From: Candidatus Phosphitivorax anaerolimi
Lineage (GTDB): Bacteria; Desulfobacterota; Desulfomonilia; UBA1062
DNA: 64,000 bases
Reading direction: 5' to 3'
Assembly: GCA_001896555.1 (NCBI GenBank)
Contig: MPOS01000032.1
Span: 62,001 to 126,000, forward strand
Below, in pieces: positions 1 through 8,495 of this stretch. The position numbers were made by a program, and so were the translations under genes. Positions within the stretch are counted from its first letter, which is position 1, and each line of letters starts with the position of its first letter. The notes under the pieces are model-generated. The model ran no database searches. It had not been told where the DNA came from and saw only the letters and a list, made by a program, of their open reading frames with translations.

Positions 1-1
1 T

Positions 2-118
2 CACTACATCAGCGATGTGGCCGCAGGTTTTGCAGGAGGCCTGTTCTGGCTGAGTGTCTGTATTACGGGGCTTGAGGTTTATCGTATAAAGACAGCAGCA
101 GATGCAGAACATTCTTAA
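2..118 (+). CDS. PAP2-family phosphatase, C-terminal end (partial)
   Basis: The window opens inside a reading frame that ends at a TAA at 116-118. The 38 visible residues begin HYISDVAAGFAGG and continue with a hydrophobic stretch. An H-x-x-SDV-x-AG motif before a last membrane helix is the third conserved block of PAP2 (type 2 phosphatidic acid phosphatase/undecaprenyl-diphosphatase-like) membrane proteins, where the His is catalytic. Such enzymes remove phosphate from lipid phosphates at the membrane. The start and the first two motifs lie outside the window, so the substrate cannot be judged. The family call rests on one motif. Confidence 0.6.
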   Translation, partial: HYISDVAAGFAGGLFWLSVCITGLEVYRIKTAADAEHS

Positions 119-311
119 AAAACAAACCACATCATCATAATAATTCTTTGTCTTCAGTCGACCATGGAAAATATGCCATGAAGAATATTGACTTGATTGA
201 TCTTTTAATAGTATTTCCCTTCAATATTGAAGGGGATTTGCCGGGATAGTCTGATACCCGATCCTGGGCAGATCCCGTTTTCAGGGCCATGAGCCCATGG
301 AGGGAGGTTGT

Positions 312-584
312 ATGGTGCATATCATCAAATCAAAACGTTTGTGCCTTTCTCTCATGTTGATCCTCTTTCTATTCGCTGTGATATCCTGCAGTAAGAGCGA
401 CAGCGATGACGCTCCGGTCGCGGTGAGCGATAATGTGCTGGATGCTGAATCTCTCACCTTCAGACTTGATATCATTGAAGATGATCCTCTTGAGATCACC
501 ATCGAGTCCTCAAAGGAGTATATCGCCACGCTGGAGACCGTAAGTGAGGTCACCGGCGCATATGAACTCCCGGCAAAAACCTGG
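312..584 (+). pseudogene. Lipoprotein gene, 5' fragment, cut by IS21-family insertion
   Basis: A frame starts at ATG 312 behind a GGGAGG ribosome site at 302-307. It has a basic N-terminus, a hydrophobic run and a lipobox-like VISC, so the product would be a lipidated envelope protein. Coding continues for 91 codons to TGG at 582-584, where the insertion sequence begins; the frame then runs 15 bases into the element and stops. Deleting the element and one copy of the 5-bp duplication joins this frame exactly to the one resuming at 2959, giving a continuous protein of about 347 residues. I recognise no domain. The fragment may still make a short acidic lipopeptide. Confidence 0.8.
580..584. 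repeat. Left copy of 5-bp target-site duplication (CCTGG)
   Basis: CCTGG directly precedes the TGT terminus of the insertion sequence, and the same five bases follow its ACA terminus at 2954-2958. Duplications of 4-8 bp are normal for IS21 transposition. Confidence 0.85.
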
Positions 585-787
585 TGTCTCTGGGAATGTT
601 AAAGGGTACCAAAAATAGGAAAGTGAAAGTATACCACCGAGCTGGTCTTTAGGTTTTTCAGTATTCAGGTTTAAATGGTTTTTCAAAGGGGTCGAGGGGG
701 AATGTGTCCCCCTCGAAGTAGTCAGCCGCCCCGACATGGTTTCCGAGGAGCACTTCATGGAGTGCAGAGACGGAAGCATGAGGGGGC

Positions 788-2065
788 ATGATGCGAAGGC
801 TGGGAGATGTGATGGACATCGTGGCGCTTAAACGGCAGGGGTTATCGGAGAGGCAGATAGCCATGCGTCTGGGGATGTCCCGGAAGACGGTGCACAAGTA
901 CCTTGAGGATCCCGAGGCGATCGAGCGTGGACGGCGTCCGGTTGAGAGGGAGAGCAAGCTCGACCCGTATGAGGGGAACCTCCGGGCCTGGCTGAAGGAA
1001 GATCCGGAATACAAGGCGACGTGGATATACGACCACCTCAGGCCGCTGGGATACACAGGCGGGTATGATCTGGTGAAGCTTAAGGTCCACGAGCTCAAGG
1101 AGGAATCGCAGCGTATCGCGTACATGCGGTTCGAGACAGAGCCAGGCTGCCAGGCGCAGGTGGACTTCGGGGAGTTCCAGGTGGCGCGAGAGGACGGCAC
1201 GGTTGGGAAGTACTACCTGTTCTCCATGATTCTGGGATACTCGAGGAAGATCTACGGGGAACTCATCGAACGGTGCGACCTGCCCACCTTCCTGGACTGC
1301 CATATCAGAGCCTTCACCACCTTCGGGGGCGTGCCCGGGGAGATCCTCTATGACCGGATGAGGAACGTCTATATCGGCAGGGTTGCCGGCAAGTCCAAGT
1401 TCAACGCGACGGTCCAGGGCTTTGCCGTGCATTACGGGTTCAAGCCCAGGGTGGCTCCTGCCTATGCCGCCTGGGTGAAGGGCAAAGTGGAGCGTCCATT
1501 CTCGTTCATCCGGGAGGGATTCTGGAGAGGCTACGGGTTCACTTGCCTGGAGACTGCCAATCGGGATCTTACCGAGTGGCTGACGATGAAGGACGAGCGG
1601 GTGCACGGCACGACCCGCGAGGTGGTGCGGGTACGGTTCGAGCGCGAGCTGCCTTTCCTGAAGCCCACGCCCCTTCGCCCGTTCGATACTTCCTACCGGG
1701 TGTACCGGAAGGTGCACAAGGACTGCACGGTGCGCTTCGAGGGCAACAGCTTTGTCGTTCCCCATACCCTGGTGGGCAAAGCGGTTGTGCTGCGCGTGAA
1801 GGACAAGAGCATGCGGGTGTTTACCGACAACCGGCTCGTCGTCACGTACACGATTCCTGACGGCAGGGGTCACCTGGTGCAGGAGAAACGCTTCTACGAG
1901 GCCCTGCGCAAGGATATGGCGATGAATGCCCGGAAGTATCATCACGCCAGGCCGGCAAAGGGACGCGCGAAGCTCACCAAATCACCTGAGAGGCCTCTGT
2001 ACGATATGGACGTGCAGATCAGGCCGCTTTCCATCTATGACCATGCAGTGGGGGCTTCGATATGA
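788..2065 (+). CDS. istA: IS21-family transposase IstA
   Basis: This 425-residue protein carries out strand transfer for the surrounding element. The N-terminus has a helix-turn-helix (GLSERQIAMRLGMSRKTVHKYL, near residues 19-40). A DDE integrase core follows: Asp in QVDFGEFQ near 120, Asp in LYDRMRN near 192, and Glu in KGKVERPF near 236. A C-terminal beta-barrel type region contains FEGNSFVVP. Length fits the family. An in-frame ATG at 809 is an alternative start; 788 follows GAGGGGGC. The last codon overlaps the istB start, the usual coupling. The first residues may differ; the family call is firm. Confidence 0.93.
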   Translation: MMRRLGDVMDIVALKRQGLSERQIAMRLGMSRKTVHKYLEDPEAIERGRRPVERESKLDPYEGNLRAWLKEDPEYKATWIYDHLRPLGYTGGYDLVKLKVHELKEESQRIAYMRFETEPGCQAQVDFGEFQVAREDGTVGKYYLFSMILGYSRKIYGELIERCDLPTFLDCHIRAFTTFGGVPGEILYDRMRNVYIGRVAGKSKFNATVQGFAVHYGFKPRVAPAYAAWVKGKVERPFSFIREGFWRGYGFTCLETANRDLTEWLTMKDERVHGTTREVVRVRFERELPFLKPTPLRPFDTSYRVYRKVHKDCTVRFEGNSFVVPHTLVGKAVVLRVKDKSMRVFTDNRLVVTYTIPDGRGHLVQEKRFYEALRKDMAMNARKYHHARPAKGRAKLTKSPERPLYDMDVQIRPLSIYDHAVGASI

Positions 2066-2838
2066 GCGATACACTGGTGTTCGAACGGATAGAGGCGAAT
2101 CTTACCCGGTTGAGACTGCCGAGGATCCGGGAGATTTTAGACGGCACCATCCACGCGGCAGAGGAACAGGGCAAGAGCTATCTCTCCTTCCTTGACGACC
2201 TGCTCGAAGAGGAAGTGGCCCAGAAGGAGCAGCGCCGGGTGGAGACCACCTTGAAGATCTCGGGACTTCCCTTCATCAAGTCCATCGACGAGTTCGACTT
2301 CACCTTCCAGCCTGGGCTCGACCGGCAGAAAGTCATGTCGCTCTTCGACCTGACCTTCATCCGGCAAAAGGGCAACGTGATCTTCTTAGGGCCTCCAGGC
2401 GTTGGGAAGACCCACCTGGCCGTGGCTCTGGCAGTGAAAGCGTGCCAGTCGGGCTTAAGCGTCTACTTCACCACCATGGAGGACCTCATCAGGAAGCTTA
2501 GGAAAGACCATGAGACAGGCCGTTCCGGCAGAGGGAGGAGCTATTACAAATCCGCCCTGGTGGTCGTCGACGAAGTGGGCTACACGCCCATCGACCGGCA
2601 GGAGTGCAATCTCTTCTACCGCTTCGTTGCCAACCGCTACGAGAAGGCCAGCACCATCCTGACCTCCAATAAGGCGTTCACCGACTGGTCGGAGCTCTTC
2701 CATGATCCTGTCATCGTTACGGCTATCCTGGATCGTCTGCTGCATCACAGCGTCGTGATCAACATCAGGGGCAACAGCTTCCGCTTACGGGGAAAAATCT
2801 CAAAGGACGGGGTCGAATCCCATGGCGGTATTGCGTGA
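2062..2838 (+). CDS. istB: IS21-family helper ATPase IstB
   Basis: A 258-residue AAA+ ATPase that partners IstA in IS21 transposition by selecting and remodelling target DNA. It shows a Walker A motif GPPGVGKTH (about residues 112-120) and Walker B ALVVVDEVGY (about 167-176), with an SNKAF sensor-like segment further on. It belongs to the DnaC/IstB group and has the usual length. The start overlaps the end of istA by four bases, so the two are translationally coupled. Stop at 2836-2838, followed by the right-end repeats of the element. Confidence 0.93.
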   Translation: MSDTLVFERIEANLTRLRLPRIREILDGTIHAAEEQGKSYLSFLDDLLEEEVAQKEQRRVETTLKISGLPFIKSIDEFDFTFQPGLDRQKVMSLFDLTFIRQKGNVIFLGPPGVGKTHLAVALAVKACQSGLSVYFTTMEDLIRKLRKDHETGRSGRGRSYYKSALVVVDEVGYTPIDRQECNLFYRFVANRYEKASTILTSNKAFTDWSELFHDPVIVTAILDRLLHHSVVINIRGNSFRLRGKISKDGVESHGGIA

Positions 2839-2953
2839 GGGTGGTAAACTTTTACACGCCCACAATTGGTATACTTTTAAATGCCCATCGGGGGCATAGG
2901 GGTGGTACCCTTTTCATTCCCATTTTTGGTATACTTTTATCTTCCTATTGACA

Positions 2954-2958
2954 CCTGG
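2954..2958. repeat. Right copy of 5-bp target-site duplication (CCTGG)
   Basis: CCTGG follows the ACA terminus of the element and matches 580-584 exactly. Confidence 0.85.
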
Positions 2959-3729
2959 ACATTGAATGCTCATCCCGGGCTGAATGTGGACGTTAAGCAT
3001 GCCCTTTCCGACTCCTTCATCATCCAGATCATCGATCCGCTCCAGATCGACGGAGCCGGTTATCCTGTCTCCGGCAGATTGAGGATCCTCTCGCCCAAGC
3101 TGGGAACCATCTCCATTGTGTTCAGAGATTCGCAGAACATGGATTTCAAGCTCAACAGCGGAAACGAGGTGCCGGTTGTCTGGAGCAGTCTGATGAATCT
3201 GCTCAGTTCGGATGACACCCCTGACTGGCAGAAGGGAGCGGCTTTTGCCTGTTTTCTGATAAGCTGTCTGATTACCGAAACCGATTCAGTACTCGATACG
3301 ATTTTTCTGATCGAGCAGAATGAGGATACGATCATAAGCGAAGGCCGGGTCACCTTCGAAGGTGATGAATTTCCTGATGCGCCTCCATCAGGGATTTCGA
3401 AAAAAGGAAGCTCCCACTTGAGCTTCACCGATATGAGTGGGGATTCAAAGGCAGGCCCTGGAGACGACTTCACGTGGACCTACTACAACATGTGGGATGC
3501 CTCTTCAGGGATGCTCTCCATAGGCGCTGTCTACCTGGTCAACTACCTCAGAAACGTGGAAGTCACAAACGGAGTAGGGAATATCACGAGCATCGGCTTT
3601 CCTTCATCAGATGGCGGGGGTGTGGTTTACGATTATGTGACAAGGCATAAAATAAGCTCTGAATCGCCCCATGCCATAGAATACACCATCACCTTCAATG
3701 GCGGGTTCACGGTCGTATTTGAAAAATGA
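2959..3729 (+). pseudogene. Lipoprotein gene, 3' fragment displaced by the IS
   Basis: After the duplication the interrupted frame resumes with TLNAHPGLNVDVKHALSDSF and runs to TGA at 3727-3729, 256 residues. It is in phase with the 5' fragment once the element is removed. A frame of the same phase extends back to an ATG at 2881, but those first codons are terminal repeats of the IS, so that start is not native. The sequence looks like a beta-rich secreted domain with many Ser, Thr, Asp and Gly; no known family is evident. Without its signal peptide the product, if made, would stay in the cytoplasm. Confidence 0.75.
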
Positions 3730-3824
3730 GCAGATGACCCGGGCAATGGGGAAATCAGGAAGTGGCCTGCATCACCTTTCCTGCATCGCCTGTTCCGACA
3801 TCCGCCCGGCAGGCTGAAAAAATG

Positions 3825-5669
3825 CTATCCCCTGCGCTCGATCCCTGTCCAGTACCGGTCCTCAATGTCTTTTTTTCGCATTTTTCCGTCGATGTGGCGG
3901 GGAAGGGACTCGACGATCTCCACATAGCGTGGGATCTTGTACCCCTGGAGACTCTGTTGCCTGCAGAACTCGATGATCTCACCGGGGCTCACGGTCCGGC
4001 CTTCCTTGGGCTGAATGATCGCAGCGGGGACCTCGCCCAGCTCCCTGTCCGGATATCTGATGACCGCCACATCCAGTACCCCTGCATGGCGCTTGATCGC
4101 CGCCTCGATCTCGTTGGGAAAGATATTCACCCCGCCGGTGATGATCATTTCCTTGTTTCTCCCCGTGAGGTAGAGGAACCCGTCCTCGTCCATATGGCCC
4201 GTGAGGCCGTCGTCGAACCAGGCGGTCCCGTCGATGATCTGAAAGGCCCTGCCTGCCTGCTCGGATGACCCCACATAGTCGAGATTGAGTGTGGTCAGGC
4301 TCCGGGTCATGACCTGACCGTCCTTGCCGGGTGTGCACCAGCATCCGGCATCTTTGTCGAAAATCCTGGTCAGCGCGCAGCGCATTTTCCCCACGCTCTC
4401 ATAACGTTTAGGATTTTCCTCATAGTCCTTGGGCAGAAACACGGTCGCCACCGCGGTCTCAGAAGAGCCGTAGAACTCGGTGAAGACATTTTTATGGCAG
4501 CCCCGGGAGCGGAAATACTCGTTCGCGGCCTTCTTCAGCTCCGGAGTGGCGGGTGCTGCGGCGCAGATGAGAGTGTGCATGGTGCTCAGGTCATAGCGGT
4601 TCTTTATCTCATCGGGCAGGCTCAGGATCTTTTCCAGCATGGCGGGCACCACGAATACCCAGTTGATGCGCTCTTTCTCGATGAGGCGGAGAAATTCGCA
4701 TGGGTCGAACTTTTTCATGATCACACCCGTGCCGCCCAGCAGGATGAAGGGCACCCATGCGGCAATAGTGCCCGCATGGTAGAGAGGGCCCGGGATGAGA
4801 CAGCGCATGTTCTTCGTGACAGGATCGGAGATCTCGGTGCCGCCGAAATAGTACATGAAACTGAACTGGAGAACCATGAACCGCAGATATTCTTCCAGAG
4901 TGACATCGGGCGGGACGGCGAGGTCGCTGAAGGCATAGCCGATGCTGTCGAAGTAGTTCACATTCTTGGGTGTGCCCGTTGTGCCTCCGGTGTAGGGGTT
5001 GAGCGCCACGATAAAGCGGATATCGGGCATGCCCCCGGACGATTGCCTGATCAGGTCTTCATAGGAGATCATGCCCTCAGGGGCGCTGCTTCCTGTTACG
5101 ATACAGTGCTCAACCGTGGGGATGCGATCCCTGATCGCCAGCACCTCCGGCACGAACTCGCTGCTCAGGATCAGCGCCCTGGCCCGGGTGGCGTTGATCG
5201 CATCGACGAGATCCTCGCGTCCCATGTGCCAGTTGAGAAAGGGCATGGGGCACCCGATCAGGGAGCAGGCGAAGAATGCCTCGAAGAACTCGTTTCCGTT
5301 GTAGAGCAGCTCCGCGCAGCGGTCTTTGGGCCTGAGGCCGAGCGACTGCATGCCGTTTGCCAGCCGCATGATCCTGGCCTTCATGTCCGCATAGGTGTAC
5401 CTTCGTGTTTCCGAGATGAGCGCCTCGCGGTCTCCGAACACCTCCCACAGCGATACGAGAAAGTGGGGTGCGAGGTTCTCGAGCCTGAAGGAAAGGAGGG
5501 ACCGCAGTGTACGCAGATGCCCGGCCTTGCTTCCGGTGTTCAGGAGGATGCGCAGCGTGCTCAGCCCACCCCACTGCTTGAAAAATGTTCGCAGCAGACC
5601 TCTGGCCTGCTCCATGGAGGCGAGCGAGGGCAGGGCCCTGATAACCTGTCCGAATCCCTTCTTCTGCAT
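3825..5669 (-). CDS. AMP-forming acyl-CoA synthetase (FadD-like), 614 aa
   Basis: Activates a carboxylic acid to its CoA thioester with ATP through an acyl-adenylate. The phosphate-binding loop YTGGTTGTPKN lies near residue 223, the FYGSSETA motif near 400, and DDGLTGHMDEDGFLYLTGR with KEMIITGGVNIFP near 485-520. A C-terminal HIDGKMRKKD supplies the catalytic lysine. About 90 residues precede the recognisable core, longer than in many relatives. The ATG at 5669 is chosen because GGGGAGG sits eight bases upstream; the frame could open at 5753 but has no ribosome site there. It lies beside a second ligase and an acyl-CoA dehydrogenase, fitting fatty or aromatic acid breakdown. Substrate cannot be read from sequence. 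Confidence 0.88.
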   Translation of the reverse strand: MQKKGFGQVIRALPSLASMEQARGLLRTFFKQWGGLSTLRILLNTGSKAGHLRTLRSLLSFRLENLAPHFLVSLWEVFGDREALISETRRYTYADMKARIMRLANGMQSLGLRPKDRCAELLYNGNEFFEAFFACSLIGCPMPFLNWHMGREDLVDAINATRARALILSSEFVPEVLAIRDRIPTVEHCIVTGSSAPEGMISYEDLIRQSSGGMPDIRFIVALNPYTGGTTGTPKNVNYFDSIGYAFSDLAVPPDVTLEEYLRFMVLQFSFMYYFGGTEISDPVTKNMRCLIPGPLYHAGTIAAWVPFILLGGTGVIMKKFDPCEFLRLIEKERINWVFVVPAMLEKILSLPDEIKNRYDLSTMHTLICAAAPATPELKKAANEYFRSRGCHKNVFTEFYGSSETAVATVFLPKDYEENPKRYESVGKMRCALTRIFDKDAGCWCTPGKDGQVMTRSLTTLNLDYVGSSEQAGRAFQIIDGTAWFDDGLTGHMDEDGFLYLTGRNKEMIITGGVNIFPNEIEAAIKRHAGVLDVAVIRYPDRELGEVPAAIIQPKEGRTVSPGEIIEFCRQQSLQGYKIPRYVEIVESLPRHIDGKMRKKDIEDRYWTGIERRG

Positions 5670-6015
5670 GGAATAAACCTCCCCGTGGAGTGAGAACACT
5701 ATCGGGAAATATTTCGCCGTCTGGAAAAAAGACCGGCTCTTCCCGATACACAACAGCGTTTCAAATATGGAGCGGCCTGTGGCTCCGGCACAGATCCAAG
5801 GGTAAATCCGGGCACATGAAATACCGGATCCTGCCCGGATGATGACATGAGTCAGCCCCCGGCCTGGGAGAGAGCACCAACTCGATTACAAAATAATATA
5901 GTACTAATATAATACAATAAGCTCAATATCAATGGTAAATTGGCCCTTCAACGGGGGCCCGCGGCCGGTACATGCAGCGCCCCCGTTTCCCGGGAAGACG
6001 TGTCACTCCTGCATA
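5670..6015. other. Intergenic region between the two acyl-CoA ligases
   Basis: No convincing gene in 346 bases. There is an AT-rich patch at 5889-5940 and a 7-bp stem (CGGGGGC at 5952-5958 with GCCCCCG at 5979-5985) just past the stop of the 557-residue ligase. The stem could be a weak end signal for that minus-strand gene, but no T-tract follows it. Confidence 0.4.
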
Positions 6016-7689
6016 TTATTTGGAGGCATGTTCGGATGAATCGGATAGATACCTCTTGCGGAGCTCCTTTTTGTCTATCTTGCCTACGCTGGTCTTGGGG
6101 ATGGCGTCCACGATCTCGTAGGAGTCGGGGATTCCGTATCTGGGGATCTTCCCGTCCATGGCGCATTTTTTCATGAAGCTTCTGAGCACCTCTTCGTTGA
6201 TCCCGGCACCGATGAACTCGGGCTTCAAGGTCACGAGCATCTTGGGCCGCTCCCCCCACTTGGGGTCTGGAACGCCGATGGCGGCGGCTTCGGCGACGGC
6301 CTCGTGCATGCTCATGGTGTTTTCCAGGTCGAGCGATGATATCCACTCGCCGCCGGTCTTGATCACGTCCTTGAGCCGGTCCGTGATCTGGATGTAGCCC
6401 TGCTCGTCGATGTGCGCCACGTCACCGGTATGGAGCCAGCCGTCGCGCCAGAGCTCCTGCGAGCGCTCAGGGTCCTTGAAGTAGCCTTCGGTGGCCCAGG
6501 GCGAACGGATGACGATTTCCCCGGTGCTCTCGCCGTCGTGGGGCAGGAATCTGCCTTGAGAGTCCGCAATCTCCACCTGCACGAGCGGTATGGGGAGGCC
6601 TGTCCTGATGACGACATCGCTCTTCTTCTCGTTGTCCCAGGAGAGCATGTGGGGCTTGAGGTTGGCCACGCTGATGACCGGGCATGTCTCGGACATGCCG
6701 TAGCCCGCCATTATCCTGATCCCCAGATCGAGCGCGGATCTGGCGAGTCCCTTGGACAGCCGTGCGCCCCCGATGATCACCTTCCAGCTCGTGAGGTCGA
6801 CCTTTTTCGCCACCGGGCTCTCAACCAGCATCTGCAGGATCGTGGGCACGCAGTGCGAGATGGTGACCTTCTCCCCCAGGATGAGCTTCAGCAGCATCTC
6901 AGGCTCGTATTTGCCCGGATAGACCTGCTTCACCCCCATCATGGTGGCGAGATAGGGAAAGCCCCAGGCATGGACATGGAACATCGGCGTGATGGGCATG
7001 TAGACATCGATGGAGGAAAACCGCATGGGTGTCTCATGGCAGCCGAACATGATGCCTATGCTCATGGTATGGAGCACCAGCTGCCGGTGAGTGAACATCA
7101 CCCCCTTGGGCAGGCCGGTCGTTCCGGTGGTGTAGAAGGTGGTGGCCTTGGTGTCTTCAGGAACATCCGGGAAGTCGTACAGGGGCGATGCCTTGGCAAG
7201 CAGGTCTTCGTACTCGCCGTCGATGTCTGACGCGGCCTGGAGCCGGTCCTGATCTTCTGTGATGAGGACGACCTTTTCGACATTGCCGAGCCTGTCTCTC
7301 ACCGAGTCGAGCAGAGGAAGGAAATCTTCATGGACAATAACCACGCGAGCCTCCGAGTGATTGACCGTGTACTCGATCTGCTCGGGCGAGAGCCGCCAGT
7401 TCACCGTGAACAGGACAGCTCCCATCATGGGTATGGCAAAGTAGCACTCGAGGTAGCGGTGAGAGTCGTAGTCCAGAACCGAAACCGTGTGACCCGGTTT
7501 CACCCCGAGCGACGACAGGGCGCTTGCGAGCCGGTTGATACGGGTTATGAGATCGCGGTAGGTGTAGCGTACCCTGTCACGGTAGACGATCTCCTGATCC
7601 GGCGCCGTATTGCGGGCTGTGAGCAGAAGATGTTTTATGTTCAACTGATACCGGTATGTCTCTCCTGTACGATGCACTTGCGCGTTCAT
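6016..7689 (-). CDS. AMP-forming fatty acyl-CoA synthetase, 557 aa
   Basis: Second acid:CoA ligase of the ANL superfamily, nearer to medium/long-chain fatty acid ligases of the AlkK type. Landmarks are the loop YTTGTTGLPKGVMFTHRQ near residues 187-204, GYGMSETCPV near 333, DGWLHTGDVAHIDEQGYI near 410-428, DRLKDVIKTGGEWIS near 431, and the C-terminal catalytic lysine region KTSVGKIDKKELRKRY near 527-542. Full length for the family. The start has AGGAGGGG about six bases upstream on the minus strand. It shares direction with the neighbouring ligase and regulator genes but is separated from each by over 100 bases. The exact acid is unknown. Confidence 0.9.
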   Translation of the reverse strand: MNAQVHRTGETYRYQLNIKHLLLTARNTAPDQEIVYRDRVRYTYRDLITRINRLASALSSLGVKPGHTVSVLDYDSHRYLECYFAIPMMGAVLFTVNWRLSPEQIEYTVNHSEARVVIVHEDFLPLLDSVRDRLGNVEKVVLITEDQDRLQAASDIDGEYEDLLAKASPLYDFPDVPEDTKATTFYTTGTTGLPKGVMFTHRQLVLHTMSIGIMFGCHETPMRFSSIDVYMPITPMFHVHAWGFPYLATMMGVKQVYPGKYEPEMLLKLILGEKVTISHCVPTILQMLVESPVAKKVDLTSWKVIIGGARLSKGLARSALDLGIRIMAGYGMSETCPVISVANLKPHMLSWDNEKKSDVVIRTGLPIPLVQVEIADSQGRFLPHDGESTGEIVIRSPWATEGYFKDPERSQELWRDGWLHTGDVAHIDEQGYIQITDRLKDVIKTGGEWISSLDLENTMSMHEAVAEAAAIGVPDPKWGERPKMLVTLKPEFIGAGINEEVLRSFMKKCAMDGKIPRYGIPDSYEIVDAIPKTSVGKIDKKELRKRYLSDSSEHASK

Positions 7690-7817
7690 AGTCCCCTCCT
7701 TTTCTATGGAATCGTATCAAACATAGTCCATAGATCGTGCAAAGGGCTCGCGCGCGCAATCGGGAACCGGCCGGTTCTTCTGTACCGGGATCGTGGAAAA
7801 TTCTGTAGGGAGATGAC

Positions 7818-8495
7818 CTACTTTCGGGTTTTCTCTTGGGGTATGTGATCTTCTTCCACCCATTTCATGGCGTAGCGGAGGAGCTCGGTCGCATTTTTTA
7901 TTCCGAGCTTGTCCTTGATGCGCTCCCGATAGGTTCCGATGGTCTTCGCGCTCAGGTTGAGCCGGTCTGCGATTTCGCTCAGGCCCAACCCCTCGCCGAT
8001 GAGCCGGAACACCTCCAGCTCGCGGTCGGTCAGGGCATGGACGGGTGATTCCAGGGTGGAGTGCTGGCCTTCCACAAAACGCGTCAGCAGGCTGTCGGTC
8101 ACGTCTCTGCTTGCGTAGATCCTGCCCTGAAGGACCTGGCGTATGGCGTCGATGACCGACTCGGAGGCCTCCTGCTTCATGATGTATCCCCTGGCGCCTG
8201 CCCGCAGCGAGCGCTCGGCATAGAGCGATTCCTCGTGCATGGAGATCACGAGCATGGGAAGCGTGCGGTAGAATCTGTGGAGGTCCTTGATGAGGTCGAT
8301 GCCGCTCATGTTCTTCAGGGTGATGTCCACGATCACCAGATCGGGAGCAAGGCGCTCAACGCATGTTAGGGCGCTGTGATAGTCCTCGGCCTCGCCGCAG
8401 ACCTCGAGATCGTGCTCCTGGTTGATCAACTGGGCCAGGCCGTGCCGAAAAATGGGATGATCGTCGACGATGAGGATGGTGCGCCTGGTTTTCAC
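7818..8495 (-). CDS. NarL/FixJ-family response regulator
   Basis: A 225-residue transcription factor: receiver domain at residues 1-120 with acidic pocket VDDHP and phospho-acceptor Asp in LVIVDITLKN near residue 57, then a LuxR-type helix-turn-helix (LTDRELEVFRLIGEGLGLSEIADRLNLSAKTIGTY cut here to its core, near 150-185). The start is GTG at 8495, overlapping the TGA of the kinase gene as GTGA, so the two are translationally coupled and form one two-component pair. Position among acyl-CoA ligase and dehydrogenase genes suggests, but does not prove, control of lipid metabolism. Confidence 0.92.
   Translation of the reverse strand: MKTRRTILIVDDHPIFRHGLAQLINQEHDLEVCGEAEDYHSALTCVERLAPDLVIVDITLKNMSGIDLIKDLHRFYRTLPMLVISMHEESLYAERSLRAGARGYIMKQEASESVIDAIRQVLQGRIYASRDVTDSLLTRFVEGQHSTLESPVHALTDRELEVFRLIGEGLGLSEIADRLNLSAKTIGTYRERIKDKLGIKNATELLRYAMKWVEEDHIPQEKTRK

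Larger units (their letters stand above)
585..2953 (+). mobile_element. Complete IS21-family insertion sequence (2369 bp)
   Basis: The element begins TGTC and ends GACA and is flanked by a CCTGG duplication. Both ends carry repeated motifs related to GGTATACTTTTA/GGTACCCTTTTC: the left end in inverted form at 604-635, the right end at about 2842, 2868, 2904 and 2929. Multiple terminal transposase-binding repeats are typical of IS21. Inside lie istA (788-2065) and istB (2062-2838), overlapping by ATGA. Both frames are intact and keep their key motifs, so the copy looks potentially active. The perfect duplication and the in-frame empty site suggest recent insertion. Confidence 0.92.

Noticed and set aside
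842-1945. Long antisense frame (367 codons) opposite istA
   Set aside because: Shadow of a high-GC coding strand; the istA frame carries the conserved DDE motifs.
2881-3729. Independent 282-residue gene starting at ATG 2881
   Set aside because: The first 26 codons are the terminal repeats of the insertion sequence and no ribosome site precedes the ATG; the frame is the 3' part of the interrupted lipoprotein gene.
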